DNA from: Nocardioides terrigena
GTDB taxonomy: Bacteria; Actinomycetota; Actinomycetes; Propionibacteriales; Nocardioidaceae
Assembly (NCBI RefSeq): GCF_003047265.1
Contig: NZ_PZYY01000001.1
Coordinates: forward strand, 682,001-746,000
Direction of reading: 5' to 3'
Length of the DNA: 64,000 nt
Shown: piece after piece, positions 26,002 to 33,930 of the stretch
Numbering within the stretch: the stretch's first letter is position 1
How the letters are laid out: each line of letters starts with the position of its first letter
Notes under the pieces: model-generated
The model's input: the letters and a program-made list of their open reading frames with translations, nothing else
What the model was told of the DNA's origin: nothing
The model's database searches: none
Program-made: the position numbers and the translations under genes

Positions 26002-26845
26002 GGTGGGCATCCTCTGGACGAGTGCGGACATCCGGCAGGTAGCCGGCGGACAATGGGTGAGGACCTGTTGCAGAGGACACATGCAGGTGTGGGCGCCTGC
26101 GGTCGCGCAGGGCACCGAGGAGGCAACCGGCGAGCATGCCGAGCATCGCTCCCGATGCCAGCGGGACCTCGCGGTTGGAGTAGTCCGGCTTGGCAGCAAG
26201 GACCGCCGGGCTGACGACCTCGGCCGGTGCGAGCCTCGCCTCCTCGAGCTCCTGGAGTCCGGCGCGGAGGTCTACGAGGTAGGCGAACTGCTCGTCGAGT
26301 GCAGGGATCACGAGCCCGCGCCGCTGCTCCTGCGCCAGTGCGTCCTCCTGTCCGGCGACCCACAGGCGCAGGAGACGCAGCTGGTCGGGACGGAGCGAGC
26401 CGAGGGCGTTGCGCCGGACGCGGACCAGTGCGGCGGCGGCGGCATCAGCTGCTTCGGCGGCGACGGGCGCCGACGTCGCCGTCACACTCACGTGGAGCAC
26501 GTGGCTGTTGGGCGAGGCCGTCACGGACAGGCTGTCGCGGGCCTCGTCCGTGTCGACGCCGAGGACGCCGGCGACGGCACCGAGCACCTCCGGGCTGCCG
26601 AGCAGCTGGGCGTCGGTGTCGATGGTGACCTCCGGAGGCACCAGACCCGTACCGGTGGGCAGGACGTACTTGGGGACGGGCGTGAGCGACAGCGACGTGG
26701 TCGAGGTCCAGGTGCTCGACTGGGTCACCGACAGCACGAGACCGACCAGCAGGCCGAGCACCGTGAGACCGCCGATCCGGAGCCGGTGCCGACGGACGAA
26801 TGCGGTGTGGTCGGACCAGAGCGGCAGCTCCGCCCGTCGGCTCAT
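25991..26845 (-). CDS. Second Wzz-like polysaccharide co-polymerase
   Basis: A 284-aa protein with a hydrophobic segment near residues 23-43, a long extracytoplasmic alpha/beta and coiled-coil region, and a second segment (ASGAMLGMLAGCLLGALRD) near the C terminus. This is the Wzz/Lpp-like two-segment plan without a kinase domain. The ATG at 26845 overlaps the stop of the sulfotransferase gene (ATGA); a longer in-frame start region upstream is not needed. Two different co-polymerases side by side may assemble together to set chain length or link polymerisation to export. Confidence 0.75.
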   Translation of the reverse strand: MSRRAELPLWSDHTAFVRRHRLRIGGLTVLGLLVGLVLSVTQSSTWTSTTSLSLTPVPKYVLPTGTGLVPPEVTIDTDAQLLGSPEVLGAVAGVLGVDTDEARDSLSVTASPNSHVLHVSVTATSAPVAAEAADAAAAALVRVRRNALGSLRPDQLRLLRLWVAGQEDALAQEQRRGLVIPALDEQFAYLVDLRAGLQELEEARLAPAEVVSPAVLAAKPDYSNREVPLASGAMLGMLAGCLLGALRDRRRPHLHVSSATGPHPLSAGYLPDVRTRPEDAHHVV

Positions 26846-27711
26846 GACAGCCATGCGGGCTCCCGTTCGAGGAGCCGTGCGAGCGCGCGGTCGTGGGGCT
26901 CGAAGTGTTTGTGCAGCTGGGCCCTGGTGGTGTCCAGCATGGGCGAGCTGGGGCGTCCGTTCCACCGGTCGAACCGGTCTGGCATGACCTGGGGAAGTCC
27001 TAGGAACTCGAGGACGCCGCCGTACGTCGCCTCCGGGTGCTCGAAGAACGACTCGCTCTCGATCACGTGGATGCGGTCGTGCGGGATGAAGTCGCGCATC
27101 CGCAGGAGCTGGTCGGCGTACTCACCGCGCAGCCGGTAGGCCTGGTGGCGGTGGCGCGCGCTCTGGTAGCTGTCGTCGAGACACATGCGCTCCACCTCGC
27201 CGTCGAGTCGCTGCTCCTCGAGCTCGAGGGCACGCTCGAACGACTCGGTCTCGAACCCGCGCGCGTGCTCGTGCTTCCACGCGGAGTAGGCCCGCTCGAC
27301 CGGGTCGCGCAGCATCATCAGGATGCGGACGTCCGGGAGGTCCCGCGCGATCCGCTCCGCCGCGCGCGGGTGGAACATGTAGTAGCCGCTGGCCTCGAAC
27401 GTCATCGGCTCGCCGGCATTGGCGTGCGTGCGGCGCTGGAGGTAAGACGTGGTCGGGAAGTGCCCCTGGTACCACGCGAAGCCCTTGTCGTAGTTGACGT
27501 CGAAGTAGTTGACGCCCTTGTGGTAGTTGGCGGAGTGGACGAGGGGGTGGGACTGGAGTGCGCGGAAGAACGAGGTGGTTCCCGCGCGCTGGGCCCCGAC
27601 GAGCACGAACGAAGGGAGCTGGCGGTGGCCCGCGGTGGCGGAGCCCACCCGGACGGAGACAACTCGTCCCAGCGCCTTGACACGGTGGGGTGCGACGGTG
27701 CGGATGCTCAT
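26842..27711 (-). CDS. Sulfotransferase (heparan-sulfate sulfotransferase-like)
   Basis: 289 aa, Sulfotransfer_1-type. PAPS-binding loop FVLVGAQRAGTTSFFRAL (about 35-52) and 3'-phosphate motif MMLRDPVERAYSAWKHE (about 132-148), with KGVNYFD between them, as in eukaryotic heparan sulfate N- and O-sulfotransferases. It would place sulfate on a sugar hydroxyl or amine, probably in the cytoplasm on lipid-linked intermediates. ATG 27711 overlaps the stop of the kinase-like gene, and its own stop overlaps the next start, so it is translated as part of the coupled operon. It is most like the gene at 36552 in motif style. Confidence 0.86.
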   Translation of the reverse strand: MSIRTVAPHRVKALGRVVSVRVGSATAGHRQLPSFVLVGAQRAGTTSFFRALQSHPLVHSANYHKGVNYFDVNYDKGFAWYQGHFPTTSYLQRRTHANAGEPMTFEASGYYMFHPRAAERIARDLPDVRILMMLRDPVERAYSAWKHEHARGFETESFERALELEEQRLDGEVERMCLDDSYQSARHRHQAYRLRGEYADQLLRMRDFIPHDRIHVIESESFFEHPEATYGGVLEFLGLPQVMPDRFDRWNGRPSSPMLDTTRAQLHKHFEPHDRALARLLEREPAWLS

Positions 27712-28949
27712 GATCGTCCTCTCGACGGTGCGGGATGTTCGTTCGTGGTGCGCTCCAGCAGTGCGAGTGCCCAGGCGGTACGTCGCTGCAGTGCAGGGGT
27801 GGCTCCGTGCCTCAGCGCCTCCACGTAGCGCGCTGAGATCTCGAGCAGGTAGAGCCGCAGCGTGAGCGCGTGCACGCGAGGATCGACCCCCGCCTGCTCA
27901 AGGAGCTCGGGGACCGACCGCAGGAAGGCATCCTCGCGACGACGCGCGTCTCGCTCGCCCGGGTGGATGACCTGTGCGGCGAAATGGAGGGCGTCGAAGC
28001 CCATCGGCACGGTCGGGTCGTAGCGCTCCCAGTCCCACACCTGCAGGACCCCTTCGCCCATGCCCATGTTCCAGTGGCCCCAGTCACCGTGCCAGCCGCC
28101 CATCCGGACGAGCGCGTCGCCGTGGCGGAACTCGATGTCGTCGACGACCGGCCACAGTCGCTGACCCAGCGGCTCGCGGGCCAGCTCGTCGGCCACGTCG
28201 CGCATCCGGTCCCAGAAGCTGCTGGCGGCCAGGGACATCCCCGACAGACCTGTCAGCTCGGCGAGCTCTCGCATGGCGGCGTGGCGCGAGGACGGCAGCA
28301 CCGGGTTGCGCGCGTCGGTCGCGAGCGGTGAGATGGCCAGCACCTCGAGACCGTTCCACCGGCCGTGGTGCAGCAGCTGTGGCACCCGGAAGGACGTCGG
28401 TCCGAGGTCGCCGACCGTGGTGAGCGCGTCGGCCTCGCGGCGTACGAGGGCAGCCGTCAGCTCGTTGTGTCCGACCTTCGTGTAGCCGAGGAGTCGTCCG
28501 GTGAGGTCGAAGACCTGCAGGACAGGCTTCTGGTTGACCCGTCGGGTGCCCAGCATGATGCCGACCCGCACCGGCGTGCCGAAGCACTCGGCGAGATGCG
28601 TCTCGATCGAGTCGGCGCCGAGGTCGTCCCCGGGGACACGCAGCATGGGCCACCGGGCCAGGGCGAAGGCCCGTGTCCCGACCGAGCGTTCGAGGAGTCC
28701 CCGCAGCGGGCGCGCGGCACGGCCGCGTCCGCTGCCGAGCCGCTGGAGCATGCTCGACGAGCCGGGCACGTCGGCGGGGACCAGCAGTCGCGGTCGGCGC
28801 TCGCTGGGGAACAGGTAGGCGTCGCGGTGCGGCTGGTCGCCGCGGTGCCGGGTGCGCGTCACGTGGGGCGCCTCCCACGGCTCGGGCCACAGCAGTCGCG
28901 CGACCTCCGCGGCGTACGACGCGGACGAGTCCGTCGACGAGAAGCTCAT
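27708..28949 (-). CDS. Aminoglycoside-phosphotransferase-fold kinase in the polysaccharide operon
   Basis: A 413-aa cytoplasmic protein. The C-terminal half has the APH/choline-kinase pattern: HGDWGHWNMG (the HGDxxxxN catalytic loop) followed by LQVWDWERYD (the metal-binding Asp). The N-terminal half, with LGYTKVGHNE, provides the lysine-bearing lobe. The substrate is unknown; phosphorylation of a sugar, a choline-like group or a lipid-linked intermediate would fit the surroundings. The start overlaps the polymerase stop (ATGA) and its end overlaps the sulfotransferase start. An antibiotic resistance role is unlikely given this setting. Confidence 0.75.
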   Translation of the reverse strand: MSFSSTDSSASYAAEVARLLWPEPWEAPHVTRTRHRGDQPHRDAYLFPSERRPRLLVPADVPGSSSMLQRLGSGRGRAARPLRGLLERSVGTRAFALARWPMLRVPGDDLGADSIETHLAECFGTPVRVGIMLGTRRVNQKPVLQVFDLTGRLLGYTKVGHNELTAALVRREADALTTVGDLGPTSFRVPQLLHHGRWNGLEVLAISPLATDARNPVLPSSRHAAMRELAELTGLSGMSLAASSFWDRMRDVADELAREPLGQRLWPVVDDIEFRHGDALVRMGGWHGDWGHWNMGMGEGVLQVWDWERYDPTVPMGFDALHFAAQVIHPGERDARRREDAFLRSVPELLEQAGVDPRVHALTLRLYLLEISARYVEALRHGATPALQRRTAWALALLERTTNEHPAPSRGRS

Positions 28950-30310
28950 GCGGCCACCCCCTCGGCGTCCGCCTGGTCGCTGCGGGCCATCAGTCCGATC
29001 GCGATCATCGACGTGAACATCGCCGAGCCGAGGGAGTCGTACACGAAGAAGCAGAGCACCGACACGAGGAGCACCGTGCACGTCGTGACGTCCAGCGGTG
29101 CCGGTCCTCGGGCCCGTCGCAGGAACTGCAGCGCGAAGAACGACAGGCACAGCAGGGTGCCGATGAAGCCGGTGGTCAGGACCAGGCGCCACATGAAGCC
29201 CTGGGTGCCCAACGGTGGCGGGGCACACTGTCGACACTGCGCCGTCCCGCCCCCGGCCAGCGAGCTGAAGCTCCCCTGCATCGTGCGCGTGGTGCCGTAG
29301 CCCACGACCGGAGATCCCTGGGCGGTGACCGAGACGACCGTCTCGGCGGTCCCGGCCCGCCGGTCGTTGCTGTGCGGGGTCTCCACCCGAAGTGCCAACG
29401 TGTCGTAGAGGGGGGAGGAGGCGAAGCCGATCCCGCCGATCACGAGGGCGACGACCAGGATCTGCAGTGCGCGCCCGCGGCCGTTGACCGCGAGGCGGAA
29501 GGCGGCGTAGGCGGCCGCGAGGGCGAGCGAGAGCCAGAGCCCCCGATTGAGCGAGAAGGTGATGGGGACGATCGCCGCCAGCAGCACCAGTGGACCCACC
29601 TTGCGCCGCCACCCGGCGTCCCTGCCGAACCAGCCCAGGACGAAGAAGGGCAGGTAGAGCGCGATGTTGTTGCCCCAGGCGTTGGAATAGGGGAACGGGG
29701 CCGTGGGGCGAGGCTGGACGTAGCCGAGGAAGTCGCTGGACGTGGCCAGCGACGGGTGCACCAGGGCACTGATGAAGTTGCTCGACGTCATCCGTCGGGG
29801 CAACAGGAGCTCCACCGCCGAACGGAACTCCAGCGTCGGGGCCAGCACCGCCAGCATGCCGAACGCCGCAGTGACAACGAACATCCAGCCCAGGAGGCGA
29901 ACGATCCGTTGGGTCGACACGACCCGCGCCGTGTTGGCCACGTAGAGCATCACGATCGTGATCGCGAGGTACCAGCCTGCTCTCACCGTGAACCCGGCGA
30001 GACGACCCAGCCCACCCCCCGGCATGGTCCCGGGTGCCTCCGCCCGCACGAGGAACGCGCCGGCCAGCATCCACATCAGGAACAGCACCCACAGCGCGAA
30101 GCCGTGCGGCACGCGCAGCGGGCGCTGCCGATGCAGGATCACGGCCATGGCCGCCGCCATCGCGAAGAAGATGAGCTGGGCCAGGCCGAGCGCCCACCAC
30201 AGCGGGAAGCCCAGGTAGAGCACGGCCAGTGGCCATCCGGGCTTGAAGAAGCGGGGCGCGGCGGGTGCGACGGGGCGCACGGACAGCCCCAGGGCGCTCG
30301 ACGACATCAT
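28946..30310 (-). CDS. O-antigen ligase/polymerase-like membrane protein (Wzy-type)
   Basis: A 454-aa membrane protein with ten or more hydrophobic segments and a large extracytoplasmic loop (around SSPLYDTLALRVETPHSNDRR) before the last segments, the plan of Wzy polymerases and O-antigen ligases. The short motif SLNRGLWLSLAL fits the conserved Arg region of the family. The start is the first of two tandem ATG codons (30310), overlapping the sulfotransferase stop. With the flippase and Wzz genes in the same operon, the repeat-unit polymerase is the natural role; ligase activity is the alternative. Confidence 0.82.
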   Translation of the reverse strand: MMSSSALGLSVRPVAPAAPRFFKPGWPLAVLYLGFPLWWALGLAQLIFFAMAAAMAVILHRQRPLRVPHGFALWVLFLMWMLAGAFLVRAEAPGTMPGGGLGRLAGFTVRAGWYLAITIVMLYVANTARVVSTQRIVRLLGWMFVVTAAFGMLAVLAPTLEFRSAVELLLPRRMTSSNFISALVHPSLATSSDFLGYVQPRPTAPFPYSNAWGNNIALYLPFFVLGWFGRDAGWRRKVGPLVLLAAIVPITFSLNRGLWLSLALAAAYAAFRLAVNGRGRALQILVVALVIGGIGFASSPLYDTLALRVETPHSNDRRAGTAETVVSVTAQGSPVVGYGTTRTMQGSFSSLAGGGTAQCRQCAPPPLGTQGFMWRLVLTTGFIGTLLCLSFFALQFLRRARGPAPLDVTTCTVLLVSVLCFFVYDSLGSAMFTSMIAIGLMARSDQADAEGVAA

Positions 30311-31257
30311 GCGGTCCTGGCGGGCGCCGTCCGCGACCCCGGGCCGACGTAGCCGTAGCGCAGCAGCTGGGGCAGCGTCACGGCCGTGACGACGGCCCGC
30401 GCGCCGGTCGGCAGCGCGCTGCGCCAGGCATCGTCGACCCGCAGGTCGACCTGGCCGGCGGTGAAGCGGGTCCGGCTGCCGGCGACGCCGTGGCTCGGGC
30501 CGAGGGTGACGCTGCGCTCGCCCACGTGGTCGAGGTCGCCCGGCGCCGGCGGCAGGCCGACGCTGCGCAGTGCCTGCTCGAGGGTGGGCCGGGGTCGGCT
30601 CACCAGGTCCTCGTAGCGCACCCGGGCGGCATACGGCGCGGCCGCACCGAGGAGGCTGGACTCCAGCTGCAGGGCGGTCCACAGCACGGCGACCCGCTGC
30701 GCGGAGTAGGTGCCCATCATGTCGCCGTCGGTGGACTGGGGCTTGCGGATCCCCGTCTTGCCCCAGGAGTTGGCCACGCCGCGCGAGTCGCGGACCAGGT
30801 TGACGACACGCAGGTCGAGCCCCTCGATGCGGCGCAGGGCGAACAGCTGGGCCGTCGACTTGCTCGCGTCGACGACGACCTCGGCACCGGAGACGGCCGC
30901 GACCGACCGGTAGAGCCGCTCGTGGACGTCGACGTACTCGTCGAGCTCGCGCTGGAAGGACGCCGTCGCGCCCGTGAGCATGCGGAGGACGTGACGGTGC
31001 CGGACCACCCGGGGCTGGAGGTGGGCCATCCTCCGGGTGACGTCGGACCACCCGCCGAAGGCGTGCTCGCCGACCTCGGTCCAGAAGGGGCACAGGGAAA
31101 AGGGCTCGCCGCATCCGCACCGCTGGTCCTGCGTCGCGACCCGCGAGAAGATCGCGTTGAGCTCACCGGCATTGACGGATCCGTCCACGGCGCCGAGCAT
31201 TCGCTCGAGCAGCGTGCTGCCGGATCGGCCCACGCCTACGATGTAGAGCACCTTCAA
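30307..31257 (-). CDS. Sulfotransferase family protein with CGCG...CPFW motif
   Basis: 316 aa. Phosphosulfate loop LYIVGVGRSGSTLLERML near residues 4-20, then a cysteine-rich RCGCGEPFSLCPFW (about 45-60), then the 3'-phosphate motif VNLVRDSRGVANSW (about 150-163). The protein at 34616 shares all three and is clearly a paralogue. Start taken at TTG 31257, five bases after GGGGG; GTG 31251 is the alternative. It is the first gene of the seven-gene operon, with an operator copy about 110 bases upstream. The cysteines could hold a metal or a disulfide; this is not known. Confidence 0.84.
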   Translation of the reverse strand: MKVLYIVGVGRSGSTLLERMLGAVDGSVNAGELNAIFSRVATQDQRCGCGEPFSLCPFWTEVGEHAFGGWSDVTRRMAHLQPRVVRHRHVLRMLTGATASFQRELDEYVDVHERLYRSVAAVSGAEVVVDASKSTAQLFALRRIEGLDLRVVNLVRDSRGVANSWGKTGIRKPQSTDGDMMGTYSAQRVAVLWTALQLESSLLGAAAPYAARVRYEDLVSRPRPTLEQALRSVGLPPAPGDLDHVGERSVTLGPSHGVAGSRTRFTAGQVDLRVDDAWRSALPTGARAVVTAVTLPQLLRYGYVGPGSRTAPARTA

Positions 31258-31364
31258 GACTTCCCCCGGACCTAGTGAGCACCCCGATTCCGTTCGCCGT
31301 CGAACGGGCTGCGGACCAGACGCTAATCGCGCGGGGGGACCGTGGTGGCAACTGCAGGATCCAT

Positions 31365-31378
31365 CCCCAATTTGGGGG
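31365..31378. promoter_or_regulatory. Palindromic operator between the polysaccharide operon and the LamG lipoprotein gene
   Basis: CCCCAATTTGGGGG; on the operon's strand CGTACCCCCAAATTGGGG. It lies 108 bases before the TTG at 31257, and a TAGCGT hexamer (minus strand, 31320-31325) is 49 bases from its centre. It also sits only 20 bases before the lipoprotein start on the plus strand, so it could repress that gene while activating the operon. Confidence 0.7.
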
Positions 31379-31398
31379 TACGAACGAGAAGAGGGCAC

Positions 31399-32220
31399 GT
31401 GTCATCTGCACGACGGGGGACCCGGCACTGCATCCGGGGAAGGGCATCGGTGGCGGCCGTCGTGGCGCTGCTGGCGTGTACCACGAGCGGCTGCGGCCCC
31501 GGCGACGACGGTGGCGGGGGTGCGGATCCGGCACCGACGACCGCGCCGACCTCCGACCTCTCCGACGCCACGATGTGGCTCTCCTTCGAGGAGCAGCGGC
31601 TCACCTTCCGGGGCGAGACGGAGTTCCCGGACGCCGTCGGCGGAGGGTTCGCGGCCCTGGTCGTGACGGCCAACGACGGGACCGTCGAGGTCGTCGCGGG
31701 TGCGGACGGGCGCGGTGACGCCGTGGCGTTCCCCGAGAAGTGCGAACCGACGACCGGTTGCCCGCGCGCCATGCTCGAGGTCCCGCCCGATCCCGCACTC
31801 GACGCCGGGACCGCCGACTTCGAGTTCGGTGCCGCCGTGTGGGTGGCGCCAGACCAGACCACCACCGGGTCCAACATCGTGCAACGGGGCCGGTTCGACA
31901 CCGAGGGCGGGTTGTGGAAGCTCCAGGTCGACAGCCTCGAGGGGCGGCCGAGCTGCGTCGTGCGGTCGGGTGACGACCAGGTCCTCGTGAGGTCGGCGGT
32001 GTCGGTCGCCGACTCAGCGTGGCACCGGGTGGTGTGCCGCCGTGACGGGAGCGGTGTCGAGATCGAGGTCGACGGCGTGGTCGACCGGGAGGACGGGGAG
32101 ACCGGCTCGGTGGACAGCGAGTGGCCGATCAGGATCGGGAGCCCGGGGCTGGGCGAGCAGGACGACCAGTTCCACGGTCGGATCGACGACGTCTACCTGA
32201 GGATCGCACCCTCCGCGTGA
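31399..32220 (+). CDS. LamG/concanavalin-like lipoprotein
   Basis: 273 aa. A basic N terminus (RRGTRHCIRGR) and a hydrophobic stretch lead to cysteines in LLACTTSGCG, a probable lipobox, followed by a Gly/Asp-rich linker. A single LamG-like sandwich follows, ending in DQFHGRIDDVYLRIAPSA. It shares the VVCRRDGSGVEIEVDGVV strand pattern with the two small LamG proteins at 18.6-20.3 kb. Start taken at GTG 31399, which gives a complete signal peptide; GTG 31450 has a clearer ribosome binding site but loses the basic region. Likely tethered to the outer face of the membrane. Confidence 0.72.
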   Translation: MSSARRGTRHCIRGRASVAAVVALLACTTSGCGPGDDGGGGADPAPTTAPTSDLSDATMWLSFEEQRLTFRGETEFPDAVGGGFAALVVTANDGTVEVVAGADGRGDAVAFPEKCEPTTGCPRAMLEVPPDPALDAGTADFEFGAAVWVAPDQTTTGSNIVQRGRFDTEGGLWKLQVDSLEGRPSCVVRSGDDQVLVRSAVSVADSAWHRVVCRRDGSGVEIEVDGVVDREDGETGSVDSEWPIRIGSPGLGEQDDQFHGRIDDVYLRIAPSA

Positions 32221-32230
32221 GACGTCACAG

Positions 32231-33232
32231 TCAGGCGAGGCGGGCCACCCAGTCGGAGGCCAGCAGCTCGGCGAAGGCGTCCTCGGCGCTGCCCCGCAGC
32301 TCCCAGGTGCCGTCGGGGGCGTTCATGTGGGAGTTGAAGTAGGACATCGACACGATGTTGTGCTCCTGGGCGTACTGTGCCGCGTCGCGCAGCCACTCGG
32401 CCGCGAGGCCGGGGTTGTCCGGGTCGTCGCGGCAGCCGTACTCCCCGATGGCGATCGCCGTGTCGCCCAGCCACGCCAGCGCTTCGTCCGCCTTGCTCCC
32501 GAAGCTACGCCAGGGCTTGCCGTTGGTGGGCGACCAGGGGTTGTAGATGTCCAGGCCCATCACGGCCGCCTCGGGCACGATCCACGCCATCGGGTCGGCG
32601 TCGTCGCGGACCGGGTCGAAGGTCCAGTGCCCGAGCACGGGTACGACGGTGACATCCGGCGCCAGAGCGGCGGCCAGCGCGATCGCTCGGCGCTGCATCG
32701 CCACGTAGTCGACGGGAAGCATGCCCGGCGCCCCGGCGTCGTTCTCGGGCTCGTGGTGCAGCGTGAAGATGACGCCGCCTCCCACCTCGCCCAGGGGGCG
32801 GAGCATGCTGGTCAGCCAGTCGTCGACCTCGCCGTCGGCGACCCCCCGCCAGGTGGTGGGGGCCTTCGTCGAGACATGCGGCAGGCGACCGCGCGAGACG
32901 TCGTCGCGACAACGGCGCACCAGGTTGGCCGAGTCGTTGCGCTCGGGGTGGAAGTAGGTGCGGTTGAGCGCCAGGGTCGTACCGAGGTCCTGCTCCCACG
33001 CGTCGAGCGAGCGGTTGTAGGGGAGCGAGGCCCCGAAGTAGAGGTTGCCCGGCGGGAGGTGGGCCGGCCCGGTCGCCACCGGCGCCGGCGCGACCGATGT
33101 CGTCGTGGTGGGACGAGGCGCCCGCGTGGCGACCGGCGCACTGTCCGGTCGGGCGCCTGAGCAGGACGACAGGGCGACGGAGGTCGCAGCGGCCGCGCCC
33201 AGGCGCAGAAGGTCGCGACGGGCGATCACCAT
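32231..33232 (-). CDS. Tat-exported TIM-barrel lipoprotein, glycosidase-like
   Basis: 333 aa. N terminus ARRDLLRLGAAAATSVALSSC combines a twin-arginine motif with a lipobox, so it should be exported folded and anchored by lipid. A Thr/Pro-rich linker (30-60) precedes a (beta/alpha)8-like domain with FTLHHEPENDAG and IAIGEYGCRDD, placing glutamates as in clan-A glycoside hydrolases such as family 26. Family not assigned with confidence. It parallels the protein at 21661. ATG 33232; GTG 33229 is also possible. A near-perfect operator lies 52 bases upstream, closer than usual. It converges on the LamG lipoprotein gene. Confidence 0.72.
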   Translation of the reverse strand: MVIARRDLLRLGAAAATSVALSSCSGARPDSAPVATRAPRPTTTTSVAPAPVATGPAHLPPGNLYFGASLPYNRSLDAWEQDLGTTLALNRTYFHPERNDSANLVRRCRDDVSRGRLPHVSTKAPTTWRGVADGEVDDWLTSMLRPLGEVGGGVIFTLHHEPENDAGAPGMLPVDYVAMQRRAIALAAALAPDVTVVPVLGHWTFDPVRDDADPMAWIVPEAAVMGLDIYNPWSPTNGKPWRSFGSKADEALAWLGDTAIAIGEYGCRDDPDNPGLAAEWLRDAAQYAQEHNIVSMSYFNSHMNAPDGTWELRGSAEDAFAELLASDWVARLA

Positions 33233-33284
33233 GGGTCGAACCTAGGCGCCGCGGTCCCGCCGTACCGGGGCATCCGGGGCAGGT

Positions 33285-33300
33285 CCCCCAAACTGGGGAC
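33285..33300 (-). promoter_or_regulatory. Palindromic operator upstream of the TIM-barrel lipoprotein gene
   Basis: CCCCCAAACTGGGGAC; on the gene's strand CCGTCCCCAGTTTGGGGG. Both arms are complete. At 52 bases from the start codon it lies nearer than the other copies. Confidence 0.65.
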
Positions 33301-33340
33301 GGCGGCCCGGAGGGGGCGCAGACCGGCGGCGCGGGCACTG

Positions 33341-33356
33341 CCCCCAAAATCGAGGA
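33341..33356 (+). promoter_or_regulatory. Operator half-site upstream of the pssD-like gene
   Basis: CCCCCAAAATCGAGGA keeps the left arm and AT-rich centre but not the right arm. It is 118 bases before the ATG at 33475, in the usual position. Confidence 0.4.
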
Positions 33357-33474
33357 ATCCGGGATCGTACGTCGTCGCGGCGGTCGCTCGTCATCAAGAT
33401 GACACGACCATGAAGACAACTCACGTGTGCCAGGTCGGAGGGCGCGGCAGCGCCCCTGCTCGACGAGCGGCACG

Positions 33475-33930
33475 ATGACCGGCCCCGTGCTCCTGGTGAG
33501 CACCCAGGGTGGCCACCTCGCGCACCTGCTCGCACTGCGCTCGTGGTGGGAGGGGCGTGACCGCCTCTGGGTGTGTCCCGACACCCCCGACGTCGTGGAC
33601 CGCCTGGACGGTGAGCGCGTGGTGCACTCGCACTCACCTACGACCCGCAACGTGCCCAACCTGGCCCGCAACGCGGTCCTCGCCATGCGGTTGCTGCGCG
33701 AGGAGCGCCCCTCGCTCGTCGTCAGCGCCGGCGCCGGGGTGGCCGTCCCCTTCTTCGTCGCGGCCTGGGCGCTCGACATCCCCACCGTCTTCATCGAGGT
33801 CTACGACCGGTTCGACAGCCCGACGATGACGGGGCGCCTCTGCGGCCCCTTCACCACGCGTCGCATCGTCCAGTGGCAGAGCCAGCTGGAGTTCTACCCG
33901 GACGCGCGCCTCGTGGGGCCGTTGCTGTGA
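33475..33930 (+). CDS. PssD/Cps14F-like (Alg14-type) glycosyltransferase subunit
   Basis: 151 aa, a membrane-associated partner of a split GT-B glycosyltransferase. The start has the family pattern VLLVSTQGGHLAHLL (residues 5-19), the middle RPSLVVSAGAGVAVPFF, and the end VFIEVYDRFDSPTMTGR, as in PssD, Cps14F and Alg14. In this family the protein recruits the catalytic PssE/Cps14G/Alg13 subunit to the membrane. That subunit is encoded by the next gene, whose GTG overlaps this stop (GTGA). ATG 33475 is the only start that places the TQGGH motif at the N terminus. Confidence 0.85.
   Translation: MTGPVLLVSTQGGHLAHLLALRSWWEGRDRLWVCPDTPDVVDRLDGERVVHSHSPTTRNVPNLARNAVLAMRLLREERPSLVVSAGAGVAVPFFVAAWALDIPTVFIEVYDRFDSPTMTGRLCGPFTTRRIVQWQSQLEFYPDARLVGPLL

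Noticed and set aside
27708-28949. Antibiotic resistance (aminoglycoside phosphotransferase) gene
   Set aside because: Shares the fold and the HGD motif only; it is buried in a coupled polysaccharide operon and lacks features that would support a resistance role.
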